From the NCBI GenBank assembly GCA_964487605.1, contig CAZARU010000025.1:7390-71389 (forward strand): DNA of 64,000 bases, written 5' to 3'. This document shows, one piece after another, positions 59,474-64,000 of this stretch. The stretch's first letter is position 1. Each line of letters opens with the position of its first letter. The stretch is from JAJDAH01 sp964487605 (lineage in GTDB: Bacteria > Myxococcota_A > Polyangia > Polyangiales > Polyangiaceae). The notes beneath the pieces were generated by a model, which saw only the letters and a list, made by a program, of their open reading frames with translations, was not told the origin of the DNA and did no database searches. Both the position numbers and the translations under genes were made by a program.

Positions 59474-60499
59474 ATGCACCGGTACGAGATCCGCGCCGCC
59501 ACCCCCGGCGACGAGGAGGCGCTCCTCGACGTGGCGCGGCACCTCGACACGGTGAACCTCCCCGCGGACCGGGACATGATCTCGGCGCTGCTCGAGCTCT
59601 CGACCCGGAGCTTCGCCGCCGAGATCCCGCCGCCCCATCGAAAGTACGTCTTCGTCCTGATCGATCGTGAGACAGGCCTTGTCGCGGGCACCTCGATGGT
59701 CGTCGGCCAGCTCGGCCGGCGGGACGCGCCGTACATCTACGTCGATGTGCTCGAGGACGAGAAGTACTCGAAGCTGGTGGACCGCCACTTTCACCACAAG
59801 CTGCTGCGCATCGGATACTCGTACGACGGACCCACCGAGATCGGGGGGCTCATCGTCCGCCCGGAGTATCGACGAGCTCCGGAGCGCCTCGGGCTCCTCG
59901 TCTCCTACGTCCGCTTTCTCTTCATCGCCGCGCGACGCGACTGGTTTCGGGACGAGCTGCTGGCCGAGCTCCTGCCGCCGCTGGAAGACGACGGGACGAG
60001 CCACCTCTGGGAGGCGTTCGGGCGCCGCTTCACGGGAATGTCGTACGCGGAGGCCGATCGACGATCGAGCGAGAACAAGGACTTCATCCGCGACTTGTTC
60101 CCCACCGGCGTGGTGTACGCGACGCTGTTCTCACCGGAGGCGCGTGCCGTCATTGGCCAGGTCGGCGCGCAGACGAAGGGCGTCGAGAGGATGCTCCGTC
60201 GCATCGGGTTTCGCTACGCCGACCGAGTGGATCCGTTCGACGGCGGCCCACACTTCGTCGTCGCCACCGACGACGTCACGCTGGTGGGCGCCACGCGGCG
60301 CGCTCGGGTGACCGCGGGCGCCCCCTCCCAGAGCGCGGCCAGGACGCTGGTCGCCCGGGAGCGGGACACCGACCCGCGCTTCGTGGCCGTCGCGGCGGAC
60401 GCTCTCGTCGAGGGTGCGGGGGTGAGGCTGGACGACGCCACGCGCGAGCATCTCGAAGTACGCGACGGCGACGAGGTCCTGGTGCTGCCGCTTCCGTGA
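59474..60499 (+). CDS. Arginine N-succinyltransferase-like protein (AstA/AruG family)
   Basis: 341 residues from an ATG at 59474. Family-length match: RAATPGDEEALLDVARHLDTVNLPADRDMI, KYVFVLIDRETGLVAGTSMVV, EIGGLIVRPEYRRAPERLGLLVSYVRFLFIA, and FRDLFPTGVVYATLFS-like RDLFPTGVVYATLFSPEARAVIGQVG. The enzyme would transfer succinyl-CoA to the alpha-amine of arginine. No other ast genes are nearby, so another acyl acceptor is possible. Confidence 0.88.
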   Translation: MHRYEIRAATPGDEEALLDVARHLDTVNLPADRDMISALLELSTRSFAAEIPPPHRKYVFVLIDRETGLVAGTSMVVGQLGRRDAPYIYVDVLEDEKYSKLVDRHFHHKLLRIGYSYDGPTEIGGLIVRPEYRRAPERLGLLVSYVRFLFIAARRDWFRDELLAELLPPLEDDGTSHLWEAFGRRFTGMSYAEADRRSSENKDFIRDLFPTGVVYATLFSPEARAVIGQVGAQTKGVERMLRRIGFRYADRVDPFDGGPHFVVATDDVTLVGATRRARVTAGAPSQSAARTLVARERDTDPRFVAVAADALVEGAGVRLDDATREHLEVRDGDEVLVLPLP

Positions 60500-60534
60500 C
60501 CGGGGACGCGCCGCCCCGGAGCCAGGTGAACCCC

Positions 60535-60563
60535 TTGTCAGACCAAAATTCTCTTGATACGGA
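60535..60563 (+). promoter_or_regulatory. Putative promoter in an AT-rich island
   Basis: TTGTCA (60535-60540), 17-nt spacer, TACGGA (60558-60563). It lies in a stretch far richer in A/T than the surroundings and would drive the GMC gene at 60608 with a leader of about 38 nt. Confidence 0.4.
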
Positions 60564-60568
60564 ATTTT
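60545..60568. promoter_or_regulatory. AT-rich inverted repeat, candidate operator
   Basis: AAAATTC (60545-60551) and GAATTTT (60562-60568) are perfect inverted repeats with a 10-nt loop. The dyad overlaps the spacer and -10 of the putative promoter. As DNA it would suit a dimeric repressor; as RNA it is a weak hairpin and a less likely terminator for the preceding gene. Confidence 0.4.
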
Positions 60569-60607
60569 CAGAACGCTCGCGGTAGCCCCGCGCCAGCGTC
60601 GCCCCCC

Positions 60608-62572
60608 ATGCTCTCTCCCTCTTCCCTGGTCCGGCGCGCGACGAGCAGGCTCCGCCCACCGGACGCGGAGGCGCACCTCGGCCCGCAGGAGCGGCGCATC
60701 CTCGTCGCGCTCGCCGAGGCCGCCATGCCCGCAGGCCGCGTCCTGACCGGTGGCGGCGACGTGACCGTGGAGCGTGTCGAACGTTTCATCGATCGCGCCG
60801 GCAAGTCCTACGGCGCCGCGGTGCGCGGCGCGCTCTGGGCTGCCGAGCTCGCCACGGTGCCCACCCACGGCCGGCGGCTGTCACGCCTGCCCCTGGATCG
60901 ACGGGTCCGCGCCCTCGAAGCGTGGAGCGAGCGACCCTCGCGGCACGCGAGGTGGCTGCTGCGAGGCATCCTCACCCCCATCAAGATCGCGCACTTCGAC
61001 GATGCTTCGATGTTCGAGCACGTCGGGTGCCGGTACGATCGCGATCACGCGAAGGCGCCGGAGCCGGCCCGCTGGCGCCAGCAGATCACCGACGGGCGCA
61101 AGGCCACGGAGGACCTGAAGCTCGAGTGCGAGGTCGTCGTGATCGGCACCGGCGCGGGCGGCGCCGCAGCGGCCTACGAGCTGGCGCGGCGCGGGCGTGC
61201 CGTCCTGATGCTGGAGTGGGGCGACTACCACGATCGGTCCAGGTTCGACGGACGCACCAGCTACGCCTACAGCAAGATGTACCTGGCCGGAGGCGCGACG
61301 GTGGCCCTGGGGAACGTCGGCACGCCGGTGTGGGCCGGGCGCGCCGTCGGCGGCAGCACCGTCATCAACTCGGGCACGTGCTACCGCGCCCCGTCGTGGG
61401 TCCTCGACCGCTGGGCCGAGCGCTACGGGCTCGGCATGCTCGCGGGCGCCGCGCTCGACCCTTTCTACGAGCGCGTGGAGGCGATGCTCGAGGTGACCGA
61501 GGCGGCACCCGAGCACCTGGGCGGTCCCGCGCGGGTCGTCGCTCGCGGCGCGGCCGCCCTCGGCCTGTCCCACCAGCCGCTGCGGCGCAACGCGCCGGCG
61601 TGCGACGGACAGGGCGTCTGTTGCTTCGGCTGCCCCACCGGCGCGAAGCGCTCCACGGACGTCAGCTACGTGCCCGCTGCGCTCGAGCGGGGCGCGCAGC
61701 TCGTCACGGCGGCCCACGTGCTGACCGTGGACGTCGTCGCGGGTCGTGCCCGGGGTGTCACCGCACGCCTCGGCTCGGGACGCACGCTGAAGGTTCGCGC
61801 CGAAGCGGTGGTCGTCGCCGGCGGCGCGCTCCTCACGCCGGGGCTCCTCGAGCGCAGCGGCGTCGCGAGGTCGTCGGGGTGGCTCGGCCGAAACCTCTCG
61901 ATTCACCCCGCGAGCAAGGTGGCAGCGCTCTTCGACGAGGTCATCGACATGTCCCGGGGGATCCCGCAGAGCTACGCCATCGACGAGTTCCATCGCGAGG
62001 GGCTCATGTTCGAGGGAGGCTCGACGCCTCTGGAGGTGACGGCGGCCGCCGTCCCCTGGGTCGGCCCGCGCTTCACGGAGGTGATGGAGCGCTACCGCCA
62101 TCTCGCGCAGTTCGGCTTCATGATCCAGGATCACAGCCGCGGACGCGTGCGTCCCGGCCCCCGCAGCACCCCCATCATCTTCTACGACCAGAGCCCGCGC
62201 GACACCGCGCTGATGAAGAAGGGCATCGTCGTCCTGTCCGAGGTCTTCCTGAAGGCGGGCGCCGAGCGGGTGCTGCCGTTCGTCGCGGGATGTGACGAGA
62301 TCCGCACCGAGTCCGACCTCGACCGCCTCCGCGCGCTCGAGGTCGCCCCGGGCGACTTCGAGGTCACCGCCTTCCATCCCCTTGGGACGTGCCGCATGGG
62401 AACCGACCCCCGCCGCTCCTGCATCGGTCCGGATCAGCAGGTTCACGACACCGACTCGCTCTACGTCTGCGACGGCAGCGCCATCCCCTCCAGCCTCGCG
62501 GTGAACCCGCAGATGACGATCATGGCGCTGGCGCTCCGCACCGCCGAGATCATCGACGACAGATTGGGCTGA
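60608..62572 (+). CDS. GMC-family FAD oxidoreductase (long-chain alcohol/sterol oxidase-like)
   Basis: 654 residues from ATG. The N-terminal ~130 residues resemble the small-subunit-like helix bundle seen before some GMC enzymes (RRILVALAEAAMPAG). FAD Rossmann VVVIGTGAGGAAAAYELARRG at about 177, then GGSTVINSGTCYR. A Cys-rich insert CDGQGVCCFGCPTGAKRSTDVSYVPAA is typical of the fatty-alcohol-oxidase-like branch. C-terminus HPLGTCRMG, CDGSAIPSSLAVNPQMTIMALALR with the catalytic His and Asn region. No signal peptide, unlike the GMC protein at 11387. Confidence 0.88.
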   Translation: MLSPSSLVRRATSRLRPPDAEAHLGPQERRILVALAEAAMPAGRVLTGGGDVTVERVERFIDRAGKSYGAAVRGALWAAELATVPTHGRRLSRLPLDRRVRALEAWSERPSRHARWLLRGILTPIKIAHFDDASMFEHVGCRYDRDHAKAPEPARWRQQITDGRKATEDLKLECEVVVIGTGAGGAAAAYELARRGRAVLMLEWGDYHDRSRFDGRTSYAYSKMYLAGGATVALGNVGTPVWAGRAVGGSTVINSGTCYRAPSWVLDRWAERYGLGMLAGAALDPFYERVEAMLEVTEAAPEHLGGPARVVARGAAALGLSHQPLRRNAPACDGQGVCCFGCPTGAKRSTDVSYVPAALERGAQLVTAAHVLTVDVVAGRARGVTARLGSGRTLKVRAEAVVVAGGALLTPGLLERSGVARSSGWLGRNLSIHPASKVAALFDEVIDMSRGIPQSYAIDEFHREGLMFEGGSTPLEVTAAAVPWVGPRFTEVMERYRHLAQFGFMIQDHSRGRVRPGPRSTPIIFYDQSPRDTALMKKGIVVLSEVFLKAGAERVLPFVAGCDEIRTESDLDRLRALEVAPGDFEVTAFHPLGTCRMGTDPRRSCIGPDQQVHDTDSLYVCDGSAIPSSLAVNPQMTIMALALRTAEIIDDRLG

Positions 62573-62621
62573 TCACCGCCGGCTTGCGCAGTGGCCGGAG
62601 GCGATCCGGCGCGGCCCGCCC

Positions 62622-62627
62622 TAGGAT
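62622..62627 (+). promoter_or_regulatory. Putative -10 element (TAGGAT)
   Basis: TAGGAT ends 6 nt before the GTG at 62634, consistent with a leaderless ABC transporter transcript. Confidence 0.35.
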
Positions 62628-62633
62628 CCCGCC

Positions 62634-64000
62634 GTGACGCCGAAGCTCGCCGCACCGACCCCCGCGCCCGACGGCCGCGCCGGCCTGCGCGAGCTCCTCG
62701 GCGTGTTCCAGTACACGCGCGCAGCGTTCGCGCTGGTCTGGAAGACCCGACCGACCCTGTCCGTCGCGTTCGGCGTGCTCAGCGTCGTGGCCGGCGTGCT
62801 GCCGGCCGCGATTGCCTACGTCGGGAAGCTCATCGTCGACGCCGTCGTCCTGGCGGTGCAGGGCGGCGCCACGGACGCGCTGGACTCGCTCCGCTGGGTA
62901 GCCGCCGAGTTCGCACTGGTGGTCGTGCTCGCGGCCGTCCAGCGCGGATTAGGCGTGTGCGAATCGCTGCTGCGAGCACTCCTCGGTCAGCGCGTGAACG
63001 AGATGATTCTGGAGAAGGCGCTGACGCTTCGGCTCGCCGACTTCGAAGACGCCACGTTCTACGACCGCATGACGCGAGCGCGCCGCGAGGCCTCGTCCCG
63101 CCCGCTGTCGCTCGTACGACGCGCATTCGGCCTGGTGCAGAACGCCATCTCGCTCTTCGCCTACGGCGCACTGCTCCTGCAGCTCTCCGTGCTCGCCGTG
63201 CTCGTGCTCGTCGTCGCGGCGGTGCCCGTGTTCCTCGCCGAGACGAAGTTCTCGGCCGACGCGTTTCGCCTGTTTCGGTGGCGCGCCCCGGAGACGCGCA
63301 AGCAGGCCTACCTCGAGACGCTCCTCGCGCGGGAGGACCACGCGAAGGAGGTCACGCTCTTCCGCCTGGGGCCGCTGTTCCTCGACAGGTACCGCGGCAT
63401 CTTCGACCGAATCTTCGGCGAGGATCGGTCGCTGACGCTCCGCAGGGGAGTCTGGGGCTTCGCCCTCGGTCTCCTCTCCGTGGCGGCGTTCTACGGGGCG
63501 TACGCGTGGATCGTCGTCGCCGCGGTGACTCGGCGCATCACGCTGGGCGACATGACCATGTACCTCCTGGTGTTCAAGCAAGGGCAGAGCGCGCTGTCCG
63601 CGATGCTCTCGGCGATAGGGGGCATGTACGAGGACAACCTCTACCTCTCGAACCTGTACGAGTACCTCGAGCACCCGACCAGCGCGACGACCGGCACGGC
63701 GCTGCGCGGTGTCACGCCCGGCGACGGAGTTCGGTTCGAGGACGTCTCGTTCACCTACCCGGGGGCCGCGGAGCCGGCGCTCTCGAACGTCTCCTTCCAC
63801 CTGCCGCCGGGGGGAAAGCTCGCGCTCGTGGGCGAGAACGGCGCGGGAAAGACGACGCTCATCAAGCTGCTCACGCGCCTCTACGAGCCGACGGGCGGCC
63901 GGGTCCTGCTCGACGGCACGGATCTCGGCGAGTGGAACGGCGACGCGCTGCGACGCCGGATCGGCGTCATCTTCCAGGACTTCATCCGGTACCAGCTTCT
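62634..64000 (+). CDS. ABC exporter (TM-NBD half-transporter), 3' end cut off
   Basis: Frame open from a GTG at 62634 to the right edge (455 complete codons). Six-TM-type membrane domain over about 40-330, then an ATPase domain: VRFEDVSFTYPGAAEPALSNVS and Walker A GENGAGKTTLIKLL at about residue 400, ending in the Q-loop region (IGVIFQDF). Signature and Walker B are beyond the window. The layout fits an exporter of lipids, peptides or drugs; substrate unknown. Confidence 0.9.
   Translation, partial: MTPKLAAPTPAPDGRAGLRELLGVFQYTRAAFALVWKTRPTLSVAFGVLSVVAGVLPAAIAYVGKLIVDAVVLAVQGGATDALDSLRWVAAEFALVVVLAAVQRGLGVCESLLRALLGQRVNEMILEKALTLRLADFEDATFYDRMTRARREASSRPLSLVRRAFGLVQNAISLFAYGALLLQLSVLAVLVLVVAAVPVFLAETKFSADAFRLFRWRAPETRKQAYLETLLAREDHAKEVTLFRLGPLFLDRYRGIFDRIFGEDRSLTLRRGVWGFALGLLSVAAFYGAYAWIVVAAVTRRITLGDMTMYLLVFKQGQSALSAMLSAIGGMYEDNLYLSNLYEYLEHPTSATTGTALRGVTPGDGVRFEDVSFTYPGAAEPALSNVSFHLPPGGKLALVGENGAGKTTLIKLLTRLYEPTGGRVLLDGTDLGEWNGDALRRRIGVIFQDFIRYQL

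Noticed and set aside
1..64000. Prophage or complete mobile element
   Set aside because: No integrase, transposase, terminase or terminal repeats were found; the only phage-like hint is the strand pattern of the five-copy array, reported above as inference.

Overview
The window is very GC-rich, densely coded DNA with the hallmarks of a myxobacterium (Myxococcota; a Polyangiales-like lineage is my best guess, judged by content and not by any phylogenetic marker). The hallmarks are lipoproteins with long Gly/Ala/Thr linkers, three eukaryote-like Ser/Thr kinases with different accessory domains, thrombospondin type-3 repeats, a TonB_C-fused TonB-dependent receptor, GTG/TTG starts, and many 4-nt stop/start overlaps. 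No tRNA, rRNA, CRISPR array, integrase or complete transposon is visible.

Layout. 1-7200 (minus): a response regulator is followed by five short paralogous beta-rich proteins encoded in tandem, a 981-residue propeller plus hydrolase-like protein, and a membrane-anchored repeat protein that runs off the left edge. This is the most unusual block. 7564-10142 (plus): a lipoprotein, an AbiEii-type nucleotidyltransferase with its small partner, and a VOC-fold protein. 10143-11386: a scar-like region with two tandem-repeat clusters and a truncated minimal nucleotidyltransferase gene. 11387-12976: an exported GMC-type oxidoreductase. 13052-18986 (minus): small lipoproteins, an envelope protein, an OmpA/TSP3 protein, a pectate lyase and YaeQ. 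19173-24185 (plus): a VWA lipoprotein, an Omp85-type protein, a DUF4390-like protein and a precorrin-2 dehydrogenase-like protein. 24201-26679 (minus): a TM protein and a kinase-FHA-pseudoGGDEF fusion. 26775-27786 (plus): a cobalamin riboswitch whose only clear target is a secreted lipoprotein. 27764-32796 (minus): SppA, a membrane metallophosphoesterase, a K+ channel and an SNase-like protein. 32928-37682 (plus): small lipoprotein, kinase, TPR/PEGA-like protein and lipoprotein. 37696-41992 (minus): a TonB-dependent receptor operon. 42092-45278: exonuclease III convergent with a MATCAP/DUF1704-like protein and a PIN-PhoH ATPase. 45459-49448 (plus): a cupin lipoprotein, a membrane pseudo-enhancer-binding protein and a small unknown. 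49457-53067 (minus): a coupled four-gene operon of mostly unknown proteins, divergent from a 1303-residue kinase-pseudocyclase-AAA-TPR protein (53137-57048). 57054-64000: SCP2-like, C-type lectin lipoprotein, MoxR ATPase, arginine succinyltransferase-like, second GMC oxidoreductase and a truncated ABC exporter.

How it fits together. Much of the coding capacity goes to the cell envelope (lipoproteins, OMPs, TonB receptor, Omp85) and to phospho-signalling through multidomain kinases. Several signalling proteins carry clearly degenerate catalytic domains (GGDEF-like, cyclase-like, sigma54-activator-like), which suggests scaffold or sensor roles. Many operon-head genes have a TAnnnT hexamer 6-12 nt before the start codon and no Shine-Dalgarno, suggesting leaderless or near-leaderless transcripts. 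The tandem five-gene array mostly has purine-rich ribosome sites instead. All functional calls come from reading sequence and recalling families; no database search was run.
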